Below, piece after piece: positions 1 to 11,200 of a stretch of 64,000 nucleotides of DNA. Position 1 is the first letter of the stretch. Each line of letters begins with the position of its first letter. Both the position numbers and the translations under genes were made by a program. Source of the DNA: Ancylobacter polymorphus. GTDB lineage: Bacteria; Pseudomonadota; Alphaproteobacteria; Rhizobiales; Xanthobacteraceae. Below the pieces are notes generated by a model. The model was not told where the DNA came from. It saw nothing but the letters and a program-made list of their open reading frames with translations, and did no database searches. Where the stretch lies: contig NZ_JAUSUI010000010.1 in the NCBI RefSeq assembly GCF_030813495.1, positions 62,001-126,000 on the forward strand. The letters run 5' to 3'.

Positions 1-1
1 G

Positions 2-1753
<1,752 letters not shown>

Positions 1754-1814
1754 GAACCTCGCCCACTTGCTATTCATCGTGGTCGCCGGCGAGCCGCGTG
1801 TGGGCCTATGCGGT

Positions 1815-2612
1815 TCAATCGCCAACGATCGTGCAGCTCTCATCCTTCGCCCAATCGGCGAAACTGAGATAATAGGCGCGCACGTCGTCATAGCCGGCCC
1901 GGGCCGCCGCTGCCGCCGCGAGCGCGGCACGGCCGCCACCGTCGCAATGGGTGACGATATGGTCGTCGGGCCGGAAGCCGGCCTGCGCCAGGAGGTCGTG
2001 CAACTCCGCCGCCGGCCTCAGACGCGCGCCGTCCAGCAGATTCGCATGCGGCAGCAGCCTTGCGCCGGGCAGATGGCCGCCGCGCGTATTGCGGCGCAGG
2101 TCCTCGCCCGTGTATTCGCCCGCCGTGCGGGCATCGAAGATGCGCACGTCGCTGTGGAGCTCAGCCTTCAAGGTCAGCCGATCGACGAGACCGACAAGGC
2201 CAGCGCCGGGCCGGGCCTGGAAGGGCCCTGAGTTGCGCGCCGCCTCAGCCGCTCCCGACAGGTCGTCGCGCCCTTCGATGGCCGGCCATCCGCCGTTGAG
2301 GATGAAGGCCCTTGCCCCGAAATATTGCAGGATGAACCAGACCCGCGCGGCCTCGGTCATGCGCCCGTCGTCATAGACGATGGCCGGCACGTCGCCATCG
2401 ACACCGAGTTCGTCAATGGCACGCTGCCAATAGGCGACGTTCTCGAAAAAGGTCTCTCCGGTCTTCGCCGCCGCCTCCCAGATCTCGATCGGCACGCGCA
2501 CGGCATTGCGCGCATGACCGGAGGAGAAGGCCGTCCGATCACGCACGTCGAGCAGGCGGAAGGCGGGCAACGAGCCCAGCGCGGATGGTTCGACGACGGG
2601 ATCATGGGACAT
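1815..2612 (-). CDS. Tandem-domain rhodanese (sulfurtransferase)
   Basis: The 265-residue protein has two rhodanese folds. The C-terminal domain carries the active-site loop HCDGGGR, whose cysteine (near residue 218) would carry the persulfide. The N-terminal domain has aspartate in the equivalent loop (VYDDGR) and is presumably structural, as in classic thiosulfate and 3-mercaptopyruvate sulfurtransferases. No signal peptide is visible, so it is likely cytosolic. It is the last gene of a leftward operon, starting 18 bases after the stop of chrA. Pairing with a chromate transporter suggests a role in sulfur or redox metabolism under oxyanion stress, which is inference. The donor substrate cannot be told from sequence. 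Confidence 0.9.
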   Translation of the reverse strand: MSHDPVVEPSALGSLPAFRLLDVRDRTAFSSGHARNAVRVPIEIWEAAAKTGETFFENVAYWQRAIDELGVDGDVPAIVYDDGRMTEAARVWFILQYFGARAFILNGGWPAIEGRDDLSGAAEAARNSGPFQARPGAGLVGLVDRLTLKAELHSDVRIFDARTAGEYTGEDLRRNTRGGHLPGARLLPHANLLDGARLRPAAELHDLLAQAGFRPDDHIVTHCDGGGRAALAAAAAARAGYDDVRAYYLSFADWAKDESCTIVGD

Positions 2613-2630
2613 GGGGAGCTCCGAGGGGCC

Positions 2631-3872
2631 TCAGATCATGTGGAGGAGCGTGCCGCCCGCCGCCAGCAGCAGGACGACGATCCAGGGCTGCGCCTTCCAG
2701 ACGGTGAGCAGAAGGAAGCCGGCGAGCGCCAGCGCGAAGTCCGGCGGCGAGAGCACGGCGCTCGTCCAGACCGGGCTGTAGAGCGCGGCGCCGAGGATGC
2801 CGACGACGGCGGCGTTCGCCCCGCGCATCGCCGCCTGCGCCGTCGGCCGCAGCCGCAGCGCATCCCAGAAGGGCAGCATGCCGTAGACCAGCAGCAGGCC
2901 CGGCAGGAAGACGGCGACGAGCGCGATCACCGCCCCGGCAAGCCCGTGGGGCGCCGGGCCCATCACCGCGCCGAGATAGGCGGCGAAGGTGAAGAGCGGT
3001 CCGGGAACCGCCTGCGCCACGCCGTAGCCGGCCAGGAAGGCTTCGTTCGTCGCCCATCCCGGCGTCACCACTTCGGCCTGCAGCAAGGGCAGCACGACAT
3101 GGCCGCCCCCGAACACCAGCGCGCCGGAGCGGTAGAAGGCATCGAACAGCGCGACGGCCTGATGACCGGTGGCGCCGGCCACCAGCGGCGGGACCAGGAA
3201 AAAGCCCGCGAACAGGGCGAGCGCGGCCGCGCCGCCCCGGCGCGACACCGGAAAGCTCAGATGACCCGGCGGCGCGGGCACGTCGCTCCGGCAGAGCCGG
3301 AGCCCGGCGAGCGCGCCGAGCGCGATCGCGCCGATCTGGCCGAAGGATCCGCCGACGAAGACGACGATGGCGACGGCCGCCAATGCGATGCCGGCACGTT
3401 CGCGATCCGGCGTGAGGCTTTTGGCCATACCCCAGATCGCCTGCGCGACGACGGCGACGGCCACCAGCTTCAGGCCGTGGAGAACGCCCTCCGCGGCAGG
3501 GCCGGTGAAGGCGGCCGCGCCGAGCGCGAAAGCGAACAGGATCATCGCCGACGGCAGGGTGAAGGCGAACCAGGCCGCCAGCCCGCCGAGCAGGCCATTG
3601 CCGCGCAGGACGCCGAGCGAGAAGCCGACCTGGCTCGACGCCGGGCCGGGCAGGAACTGGCAGAGCGCGACGAGATCGGCATAGCCGGCCTCGTCGATCC
3701 ACTTGCGGCGCACGACCAGTTCGTCCCGGAAATAGCCGAGATGGGCGATCGGCCCGCCGAAGGAGGTCAGGCCAAGCTTGAGGAAGGCCGCGAAGACCTC
3801 GCCGGCCGATCCTCGGGCGGCCTGTCCCCGGGTGGCCTGGCTTTCGTCGCGGCCCGTCGTCGTGTCCGTCAT
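2631..3872 (-). CDS. chrA: Chromate efflux transporter ChrA
   Basis: This is a 413-residue integral membrane protein of the CHR family, the usual length for the two-domain form. Each half has the family signatures: FGGPIAHLGYFRDE and LCQFLPGPASSQVGF in the N-terminal half, FGGGHVVLPLL and AVPGPLFTFAAYLGA in the C-terminal half. The hydrophobic stretches fit about ten membrane segments. ChrA proteins expel chromate from the cytoplasm. The ATG overlaps the stop of the upstream padR gene by four bases (ATGA), so the two are translationally coupled, and the rhodanese gene follows at once. Control by a PadR protein rather than the more familiar ChrB is notable. Confidence 0.93.
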   Translation of the reverse strand: MTDTTTGRDESQATRGQAARGSAGEVFAAFLKLGLTSFGGPIAHLGYFRDELVVRRKWIDEAGYADLVALCQFLPGPASSQVGFSLGVLRGNGLLGGLAAWFAFTLPSAMILFAFALGAAAFTGPAAEGVLHGLKLVAVAVVAQAIWGMAKSLTPDRERAGIALAAVAIVVFVGGSFGQIGAIALGALAGLRLCRSDVPAPPGHLSFPVSRRGGAAALALFAGFFLVPPLVAGATGHQAVALFDAFYRSGALVFGGGHVVLPLLQAEVVTPGWATNEAFLAGYGVAQAVPGPLFTFAAYLGAVMGPAPHGLAGAVIALVAVFLPGLLLVYGMLPFWDALRLRPTAQAAMRGANAAVVGILGAALYSPVWTSAVLSPPDFALALAGFLLLTVWKAQPWIVVLLLAAGGTLLHMI

Positions 3873-4171
3873 CGCCTCATCGCCTCGCCGGTAAACTCGC
3901 GGATGCGCTCCTTGGCCACGGCAAGGCCCTCGCGCCCTTTGTCGGTGATGGAATAGAGCTTGCGCGCCGTGCGTCCGACACGCTCCTCGCGCGAGGTGAG
4001 GTAGCCGTCGCGCGTCATCTTGTGCAGCAGCGGGTAGAGCGTGCCGGCCGACAGGCGGTAGCCGTGGCCCGCCAGCTCATCGATCATCCACTGGCCGTAA
4101 ATCTCATGCTCGGCCGCGCGGTGGAGCACATGCAGGCGCACGAGGCCGGAAAGGAGATCGCGGTGCTCCAT
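3869..4171 (-). CDS. PadR-family transcriptional regulator
   Basis: This is a small winged-helix regulator of about 100 residues. It shows the PadR pattern HEIYGQWMIDELAGHGY followed by SAGTLYPLLHKM and the wing DGYLTSREE-RKLYSITDKG. I chose the ATG at 4171 (MEHRDLLSG) because the family starts just ahead of this helix and a purine-rich GGGAGCAGG lies upstream. An in-frame ATG at 4222 would add 17 residues with no family match. It is the first gene of the padR-chrA-rhodanese operon and sits about 90 bases downstream of a perfect dyad, so it probably represses its own operon. The inducer is unknown, and chromate is only a guess from context. Confidence 0.88.
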   Translation of the reverse strand: MEHRDLLSGLVRLHVLHRAAEHEIYGQWMIDELAGHGYRLSAGTLYPLLHKMTRDGYLTSREERVGRTARKLYSITDKGREGLAVAKERIREFTGEAMRR

Positions 4172-4260
4172 GTTCAGCGGATTCCTGCTCCCGGGCCGAC
4201 TTTCCCGACCGGCCCCTGCCATGCGCCTGCCGTCTGGATCGCGGGGGAATCGGTTTATAT

Positions 4261-4275
4261 TATCGATTTACGATA
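4261..4275. promoter_or_regulatory. Candidate PadR operator (TATCG-N5-CGATA dyad)
   Basis: TATCG ATTTA CGATA is a perfect inverted repeat with 5-base arms, lying in the only AT-rich stretch upstream of padR. On the minus strand it is followed directly by TAATATAAA, which resembles a -10 region, so a bound repressor would block the promoter of padR-chrA-rhodanese. Binding by this PadR protein is inference from position. Confidence 0.5.
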
Positions 4276-4286
4276 GCGAAAGCCGA

Positions 4287-4424
4287 TTACAAAAAGAAGA
4301 CATGGCATGCGCCCCGTCCTGGTCGGTCTCGGGACGATCTGCACAGCGCGTCGTCGACCCAGTGCTTAAGCTTGTCGACGTCGAGTTCCGTCGGCATGAC
4401 ATTGTAGTCGCCGGCGAGGATGGA
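4287..4424 (-). pseudogene. C-terminal remnant of an exonuclease III-like gene
   Basis: Reading leftward from 4424, the frame gives LAGDYNVMPTELDV followed by WVDDALC, then unrelated residues to a TAA at 4287. LAGDYN-x-P-x-E-x-D followed by W-x-DAL is the signature of the exonuclease III (XthA/ExoA) family near its catalytic aspartate. Only about 30 residues survive. The upstream part is replaced by the DUF932 remnant, and the C-terminus does not continue the family. It is a relic created by a rearrangement and will not be functional. Confidence 0.5.
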
Positions 4425-4430
4425 GGCGGA

Positions 4431-5150
4431 TGACGGCCGGATCGAGTTTCGCGCCGTGACCGGCCCGGATTATGGCCGTATCTGGGATCACGGGCTTGTC
4501 GGCGCCGTGATGAAGATCGCCGGGAACGGCATCGGCGATACCATGTGGAAGGTGCGTGCTGGACTGGGCGAGCATGACGCATAATCCCTTCGTGGACGTG
4601 ACCAAGGACACGACGACGTTCTATGCCAGCGACCGCGACGTGTTCCTCTCCTCGTCGACGATGCCCACCCGATCGAGGCCGGGCGCCTGCCGAACGGCGA
4701 GCCGGACCTTTATTTCCGGGGCTTCTGTTGCTGGAACAGCGAAGTCGGATCGGAGACACTCGGCATCGCCTCTTTCTATCTCCGGGCGGTGTGCATGAAC
4801 CGCAATCTTTGGGGCGTGGAAGGCTTTGAGGAAATCAGCATCCAGCACAGCAAGTTCGCGGCGCAGCGCTTCGCCCATGAGGCGGCGCCCGCGCTCACCA
4901 GCTTCGCCCATTCCTCGCCCGCGCCTTTCGTGCAGGCACCCGGGCGGCGCGCGAGCGGATCGTCGCCCGCATTGACGAGGACCGCGAAACCTTCCTGCGC
5001 AAGCGCGGCCTCGGCAAGGCCGAGACGGCTAAGATCATCGATACCGTGTTGCAGGAGGAAGGCCGCCCGCCGGAAACGATCTTCGATTTCGTGTAGGGCA
5101 TGACGGCCCTTGCGCGCGCCAAGGCGTATCAGGACCTCAATGAAGCGTGA
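4431..5150 (+). pseudogene. Broken DUF932 (phage/plasmid-related) gene
   Basis: Pieces in all three forward frames together read as a DUF932 protein: GRIWDHGLVGAVMKIAGNG (frame from 4431), VLDWASMTHNPFVDVTKD (from about 4557), AHPIEAGRLPNGEPDLYF then SFYLRAVCMNRNLWGVEGFE (from about 4665), and ARIDEDRETFLRKRGLGKAE up to FDFV-stop-GMTALARAKAYQDLNEA (ending 5150). At least three frameshifts and one in-frame TAG near 5094 interrupt it, and the N-terminus is missing. The LRAVCxNRxxWG core makes the family assignment solid. Intact members are common on plasmids and ICEs, so this is a decayed backbone gene beside the element's metal-resistance cargo. Confidence 0.72.
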
Positions 5151-5655
5151 TAACGGCTCCGAGGGGGTCTTGTCGCGCATCATCAGCCAAGTGTTCACCT
5201 CGGCCGGCGCGTCTCGCAGCGGCCGCAGCATGAGATCGTCCACACCAATCGCCTCGAGCTGCGCCGCCGCAGCGATGCTGATCCCGTAGCCCGCGAATAC
5301 CAACATCACCAACATGCATAGCGTCGTCGGGCGATCGACGATGTTCGGCGTCGGCGTGGCCGCCCGCACGATCTGTTCGATCTGTCATTGCTGGCCGAGC
5401 CCGGTATCGGGTCGGTAAAGCACCAGCGGCTCATCGACGACATCGCCGAGATCGAGCCCGTCCTTCGCCGCAAGGGGGTGGCCGCGCGGGAGGACTGCGA
5501 CCGGCCTGTGCTGCCAGATCGGCTCGGCGACGAGGCCCTTGCCGTAGCCGCTTTCAGGCGCGAGCGCCGCGTCGAGGAGGCCGCTTCGCAACTCGTAGAC
5601 ATTCTGCGCCATGGGCAGGTCATGCACATGCACGCTCATATCCGGATAGGATTAC
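5151..5655 (-). pseudogene. Broken LysR-type regulator (effector-binding domain fragment)
   Basis: Leftward, one frame encodes MSVHVHDLPMAQNVYELRSG, then PVAVLPRGHPLAAKDGLDL and DEPLVLYRPDTG, stopping near 5385. A second frame picks up with IVDRPTTLCMLVMLVFAGYGI and LEAIGVDDLMLRPLRDAPAEV. The order and spacing match the effector-binding domain of LysR regulators, joined across one frameshift near 5390. The DNA-binding N-terminus is absent. The 3' end runs into the DUF932 remnant, so the gene was truncated by rearrangement. It was probably once a regulator of a neighbouring catabolic or transport gene now lost. Confidence 0.65.
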
Positions 5656-5981
5656 GGATCGCCCTGGAGTCCGCACGCAGCGAAGTTCTGCCGCTGCAGC
5701 CGCCGGACATTGCGAGCAGGGTGTTGGGCAATGTTCAGCGCGAGCGGGTGCCACGTCCTGCCCCGTGTAGGCCTTCCTGCGGGGGGATGCCGCTTGCGAG
5801 CGGGCGGCGGCAAGGGAAGCTGCGCCGCGGCTGGCTTGCGAACCGCACTGCCGAAATCATCAGTTGCCAGCCGCGCCCTTGCCCCCTTCGCTCTTCGCGG
5901 CAGCTGGGGATCGCCTCGCGACATGCGAGGAGGAGACCTCGAGCAGGAAAGGCCGGACGCCGATGGGTGCCGGGAGAGGTG
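5656..5981. other. Non-coding leader upstream of the DUF3991/TOPRIM gene
   Basis: No credible gene is seen in these 326 bases. The stretch is GC-rich and contains a small hairpin, CCTCGC GACAT GCGAGG, at 5914-5930, followed by GGAG-rich sequence leading to the start at 5982. It resembles the long leaders ahead of other backbone genes of this element. Confidence 0.4.
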
Positions 5982-6938
5982 ATGGAAAGGAATGACGTTG
6001 AAGAGCTGAAGGAGCGTGTCCTGTGCGCGGCCGTGCTGGAAAAGGCCGGCTTCGCGATCGACCTGAAGGAGAGCACGCGCCGAGCCGTCAAGTATCGCCG
6101 GGGCGACGACATCATCATCGTCATCCACGACGGCAAGGGCTGGTTCGATCCACTGTCCGACGCGAAAGGCGACATCTACGCGCTCGTCGCGCATCTCGAT
6201 CGGGTCGGATTCCCCGAGTGCCTCGAGCATGTGGCGAACCTGGTGGGTTTTGTCCCCACGGAGCCCCTCTGGACGCGGACTGCGCGGAAGCAGGAGGCGG
6301 ACGTCGCCGTCGGCGAGCGCTGGCGCCGCCGCCGCAAACCCTGGCCCGGATCCTTGACCTGGCGCTACCTCGGCGAGGAGCGGGCACTTTCCGATGCAAC
6401 GATCCGCGCTGCGATCCGTCATGATCGGCTGTGCGAAGGTCCGCATGGCAGCATGTGGGCGGCGCACACGGATGACGCGGGCCTCGTGACCGGTTGGGAG
6501 GAGCGGGGACCCGAGTGGCGCGGCTTCGCCACCGGCGGCGCCAAGGTCCTGTTTCGCTTCGGCCCCGTCGACGCCTTCCGGTTCTGCCTCACCGAGGCGG
6601 CGATCGACGCCATGAGCCTGGCGGTGATCGAGGACATGCGGTCCGACAGCCTGTTTCTCAGCACCGGCGGCGGCTGGTCGCCATCCACGGACGCGGCGAT
6701 CCGGGCCCTTGTCACCCGAGACAACGCCTTCCTGGTCGCTGCCACCGACAACAATGGGCAGGGTGACGTCTACGCCGAGCGACTTCGGGCGATCGCGAAT
6801 GAGGCGTCCTGCCGCTTCGAGCGCCTGCGTCCGACCGCAGAGGACTGGAACGCGGATCTCCGGATGATGAAGAAGAAGGGAGGAGAGAAGGAAGGCGACA
6901 CCCTGCTGCCGCATGCCCGCCGGTCGCGTCAAGGGTGA
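5982..6938 (+). CDS. DUF3991 and TOPRIM domain-containing protein
   Basis: This 318-residue protein resembles the DUF3991/TOPRIM family found on plasmids and ICEs, related to primase-like TOPRIM proteins. The N-terminal half includes DDIIIVIHDGKGWFDPLSDAKGDIYALV. The TOPRIM part shows the acidic EAAIDAMSLA and, later, FLVAATDNNGQGDVYAE, the E and DxD-like positions of a TOPRIM metal site. The ATG at 5982 is preceded by GGGAGAGGTG and begins the conserved region. The frame is open far upstream, but that part is not family-like. A role in DNA processing after conjugative transfer is plausible but unproven for the family. It heads the backbone accessory cluster. Confidence 0.8.
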   Translation: MERNDVEELKERVLCAAVLEKAGFAIDLKESTRRAVKYRRGDDIIIVIHDGKGWFDPLSDAKGDIYALVAHLDRVGFPECLEHVANLVGFVPTEPLWTRTARKQEADVAVGERWRRRRKPWPGSLTWRYLGEERALSDATIRAAIRHDRLCEGPHGSMWAAHTDDAGLVTGWEERGPEWRGFATGGAKVLFRFGPVDAFRFCLTEAAIDAMSLAVIEDMRSDSLFLSTGGGWSPSTDAAIRALVTRDNAFLVAATDNNGQGDVYAERLRAIANEASCRFERLRPTAEDWNADLRMMKKKGGEKEGDTLLPHARRSRQG

Positions 6939-7083
6939 AGCTTCGCCCGGCTGCGCCGGCCCTTGACCCGCCCGGACGGAGAGGCGGCCGCGAGGGAGGG
7001 GTCATGAAGGGCTGAAGAGAAGATGGTGATCCCCGGGGAAGGGGAGCCGCGCTCCGGCCCGACGAGGCTGAAAGGAGCCCGCC

Positions 7084-7686
7084 ATGAACCTCCCACCCGT
7101 CCGCAAGGTCTTCGAGGGCGTCGCCGACCGGCGCCAGATGTTCCGTATGTTCGACCGCCACGTGCAGCGTCCGGACCGCTGGGAGGGCGGCGACAGCGCG
7201 CTCTATCGCGGCGAATGGTTCGAGATCGGCCAGGCCGAGCACGACTACATGTTTGAGGTGCTGCCGCCGCTCTGGATGCGTGGCGACATGTTCGCCATGG
7301 GCGAATTCCTGACCGGAAGCATCACCAGCGTCTTCTTCTCGCTGACGATCGACGGCCGGTCGCGCTATTTCCACGGCTATTGCGATGTGTTGGACCGGTC
7401 GTCGCCGGCGCAGATGCGCAACGCCATCGTCGAGCGGGAATCGCGGCCGGTCCGGGCGATGACGCGGGAGGAACGCCTCGAGCACATTTGGAGCGCGACG
7501 AACGACGACTATCGTGGCTATGCAGACCGGCGATTTCCGACCGGTCAACGCGGCAAGCGCGTCGTCATGATGTGCGCATCCTGGCAGGCCCGCGCTTTCA
7601 AATTGCTCGATCAGCTCACCGACGCGGAGATCGGCACCAAGCTTCCGGTGCATCTGCGCTACCTGCCCGACGTGATCGCCGCGTAG
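7084..7686 (+). CDS. DUF1419 domain-containing protein
   Basis: This soluble protein of 200 residues begins MNLPPVRKVFEGVADRRQMF. It includes a conserved-looking tract MFDRHVQRPDRWEGGDSALYRGEWFEIGQAEHDYMFEVLPP that I recognise as the DUF1419 pattern. There is no signal peptide or membrane segment. The start ATG follows AAAGGAG. Function is unknown. Members sit in conserved accessory clusters of rhizobial plasmids and ICEs next to the same neighbours seen here (DUF3085, methylase-helicase, ParB-like). The stop lies 8 bases before the DUF3085 gene, so the two are probably one transcript. Confidence 0.78.
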   Translation: MNLPPVRKVFEGVADRRQMFRMFDRHVQRPDRWEGGDSALYRGEWFEIGQAEHDYMFEVLPPLWMRGDMFAMGEFLTGSITSVFFSLTIDGRSRYFHGYCDVLDRSSPAQMRNAIVERESRPVRAMTREERLEHIWSATNDDYRGYADRRFPTGQRGKRVVMMCASWQARAFKLLDQLTDAEIGTKLPVHLRYLPDVIAA

Positions 7687-7694
7687 GTGCCGCC

Positions 7695-8093
7695 ATGTTC
7701 ACCTTCTCCGTGACAGACGTCCATGCGGTCATCACGCGTGGCCGTATCGATGCCCTCGCCAATGGCGGCTTTCGCAATCCTCACTACGGCCTCCGCCCCG
7801 GCAAGGACGAGACGCCCGGTCTCTGGCTGGTCGGCGACGAGGGCGTCTACATCATGTCGAACGGCGAGCTCGCAGAGGGGCAGCGCCCCCTCGTGGTCTA
7901 TGCCGCGGAATGCGATCCGAAGACCAACCCCGACTACTGGCACTACAAGCGCCAGCATTTCGGCGGCGATGACGGCATCGAGTTTCTCGATGCCGAGATG
8001 CTCGTGAAGCAAATCGCCGCGGTTCCTCGAGCCACACATGTACGGATCGAAATGACCGACACCAGCATGTCGATCACGCCGATCCGCCGCTGA
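7695..8093 (+). CDS. DUF3085 domain-containing protein
   Basis: This is a small soluble protein of 132 residues with MFTFSVTDVHAVITRGRIDAL, FRNPHYGLRPGKDETPGLWLVGDEGVYIMSNG and a conserved middle part CDPKTNPDYWHYKRQHFGGDDG. I read it as DUF3085, a family of unknown function common on alphaproteobacterial mobile elements. The ATG at 7695 was chosen because it opens the conserved region right after the DUF1419 stop. The frame is open further upstream only because it overlaps that gene. It is likely cotranscribed with DUF1419 and precedes the large methylase-helicase gene by about 110 bases. Confidence 0.75.
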   Translation: MFTFSVTDVHAVITRGRIDALANGGFRNPHYGLRPGKDETPGLWLVGDEGVYIMSNGELAEGQRPLVVYAAECDPKTNPDYWHYKRQHFGGDDGIEFLDAEMLVKQIAAVPRATHVRIEMTDTSMSITPIRR

Positions 8094-8200
8094 CATCCCG
8101 GGCCGGCCGGCCCGTCCCCACCATCACCGCGACCATTGCTCCTGCCGGAACCCCGCCGGCGGGCCGATGCCGCGCGCCTTCAGCACAGGAGACATTCCCC

Positions 8201-11200
8201 ATGGCGCAGGACGATCCCTTCACGCTTGATCTCTTCGGCAATACCGCCCTGTCGTCGGGGCTTGGCCTCGGGGTGACGGCCTTTGCCGGTACCGAAGCCT
8301 CCGGCCCCGACGATGACGACGATCCCGATCCAACGACTCCGGCTCCCGCGGCTCCCGCTGCGGGGGCCGCACATTCGACACCGCGGGCGGCTCGCAAGCG
8401 CGGAACGAATTTCCAGCTCGTTGGCGATCGGGCGCTCGCGAAAGGCTGGAAGGACCGCGCGCACGACAATATCACGGCGATCCGCCTCGCCGCGGTGATC
8501 GAGGCAGAGGAGCGCCCCGCTACGCTCGATGAGCAGGAGCAGCTGATCCGCTTCACCGGCTTCGGCGCCACCGAGCTCGCCAATTTCGTGTTCCGGCGGC
8601 CTGGCGAAGCTGAATTCCGCAAGGGCTGGGAGACGATCGGCGCCGAGCTCGAGGACGCGGTTGGCGATCTCGATCACGCGTCGCTCGCACGCTGCACACA
8701 GTACGCGCATTTCACGCCCGAGTTCATCGTGCGGGGGGTCTGGGCGGGGCTTCAGCGGCTCGGCTGGCGCGGCGGGCGCATCCTCGAGCCGGGCGTCGGC
8801 ACGGGCCTGTTTCCGGCGCTGATGCCCGAGTCTCTTCGCGACGTGTCGCACGTCACCGGCATCGAGCTCGATCCGGTCACCGCACGCATCGTCCGGCTGC
8901 TGCAGCCACGGGCGCGGACCATCGCCGGCGATTTCGCCCGCACCGAGCTGCCGGCGAGTTTCGACCTCGCCATCGGCAACCCGCCCTTCTCCGATCGCAC
9001 CGTGCGTTCGGACCGCGCCTATCGGTCGATGGGGCTGCGACTGCACGACTATTTCATCGTGCGGGCGATCGACCTGCTGAAGCCCGGCGCACTCGCGGCC
9101 TTCGTCACCAGCGCGGGCACGATGGACAAGGCGGACGGATCGGCGCGCGAGCACATCGCGAAATCGGCTGACCTCGTCGGAGCGATCAGGCTGCCCGAGG
9201 GCAGCTTTCGCGCCAGCGCCGGCACCGACGTGGTGGTCGACCTCCTCTTCTTCCGCAAGCGCAAGATCGGCGACGCGGAAGGCGATCTCGCCTGGCTCGA
9301 TCTCGACGAGGTGCGGCCGGCGACGGACGACGAAGGCGCCATCCGCGTGAACCGCTGGTTCGCCCGGAATCCGTATTTCGTGCTCGGCACCCATGCGCTC
9401 GCCTCCGGGCCCTTCGGCGACACCTATACCTGCCTTCCACGCGAGGACGAGGATCTCGGCGCCGTGCTCCCGGCGGCGATCGAGCGTCTTCCGGAAGCCA
9501 CCTATGACGGCGAGCCCGGCATCATCGACCTTGACCTTGAGGAGTGGGAAGACGACGCGGCTCCCGACCTGCCCGGCGATCGGCATGTCCGCGAGGGCAG
9601 CTATGTCTTCGACAAGGCTCACGGCCTGATGCAGGTCCTCGATGGCAGGCCCGTCGCGGTCAAGGTCCGCAAGGGGCGCGGCGCCGACGGCGTCCCCGAG
9701 AAGCATGTCCGGATCCTCCAGAAGCTGATCCCGATCCGCGACGCCGTGCGCGAGGTGCTGAAATGCCAGGAGCTCGACCGCCCCTGGAAGGATGCGCAGG
9801 TCCGCTTGCGCATCGCTTGGTCGAGCTTCGTCCGCGATTTCGGCCCGATCAATTTCACCAGCGTGTCGATGACGGAGGACGAGGAGACGGGCGAGGTGCG
9901 CGAGACGCATCGCCGGCCGAACCTCCAGCCGTTCCTGGACGATCCCGATTGCTGGCTGGTCGCCTCGATCGAGGATTATGACCTCGAGACCAATACCGCG
10001 AAGCCCGGCGCGATCTTCACGCAGCGTGTGATCTCGCCGCCGGCGGCGCCGGTCATCACAAGCGCGGCCGACGCACTGGCCGTGGTGCTGAACGAGCGCG
10101 GCCGCGTCGATATCGACCACATCGCCGAACTGCTGCATCGCGACCGCGACGATGTCGTCGCCGAGCTCGGCAGCGCCATCTTCCGCGATCCCGCCGACGG
10201 CTCCTGGCAGACGGCCGATGCCTATCTCTCCGGTGCTGTCCGCGACAAGCTGAAGGCAGCGGAGGCGGCCGCGGCGCTCGACCCGGACTATGAGCGCAAC
10301 GTCAAGGCACTGCAGGGCGTGCAGCCGGCCGATCTCAGTCCCTCCGACATCACCGCGCGGCTCGGCGCGCCCTGGATTCCGGCCGCGGATGTCGTCGCCT
10401 TCGTCAAGGAGACGATGGGTGCCGAGATCAGGATCCACCACATGCCGGAACTGGCCTCCTGGACCGTCGAGGCCCGGCAGCTCGGCTACATGGCGGCGGG
10501 CACGTCGGAATGGGGCACGGACCGCCGGCATGCCGGTGAGCTTCTCGCCGATGCGCTGAACAGCCGCGTGCCGCAGATCTTCGACACAGTGAAGGACGGC
10601 GACAGCGAGCGCCGCGTGCTCAACGTCGTCGACACCGAGGCGGCGAAGACCAAACTGCAAAAGATCAAGGACGAATTCCAGTGCTGGATCTGGTCCAATC
10701 CCGACCGTACCGATCGGCTGGCACGGGTCTACAATGACCGCTTCAACAACATCGCGCCGAGATCCTTCGACGGCTCCCATCTGAAACTACCGGGAGCCTC
10801 TGGCGCCTTTGTTCTTTATGGTCACCAGAAGCGTGGCATCTGGCGGATCATCTCGGCCGGGTCGACTTACCTCGCCCACGCCGTCGGTGCCGGCAAGACC
10901 ATGACGATGGCGGCGGCGATCATGGAGCAACGCCGTCTCGGCTTGATCGCCAAGGCGATGCTCGTGGTGCCCGGGCACTGCCTGGCGCAGGCCGCGCGCG
11001 AGTTCCTGGCGCTCTATCCGAACGCGCGCATCCTCGTCGCCGACGAGACCAACTTCGTGAAGGAGAGGCGCCACCGCTTCCTCTCGCGCGCGGCGACGTC
11101 GACCTGGGATGCGATCATCATCACGCATTCGGCCTTCCGCTTCATCTCCGTGCCCTCGGCTTTCGAGCAGCAGATGATCCAGGACGAGCTCGAGCTCTAC

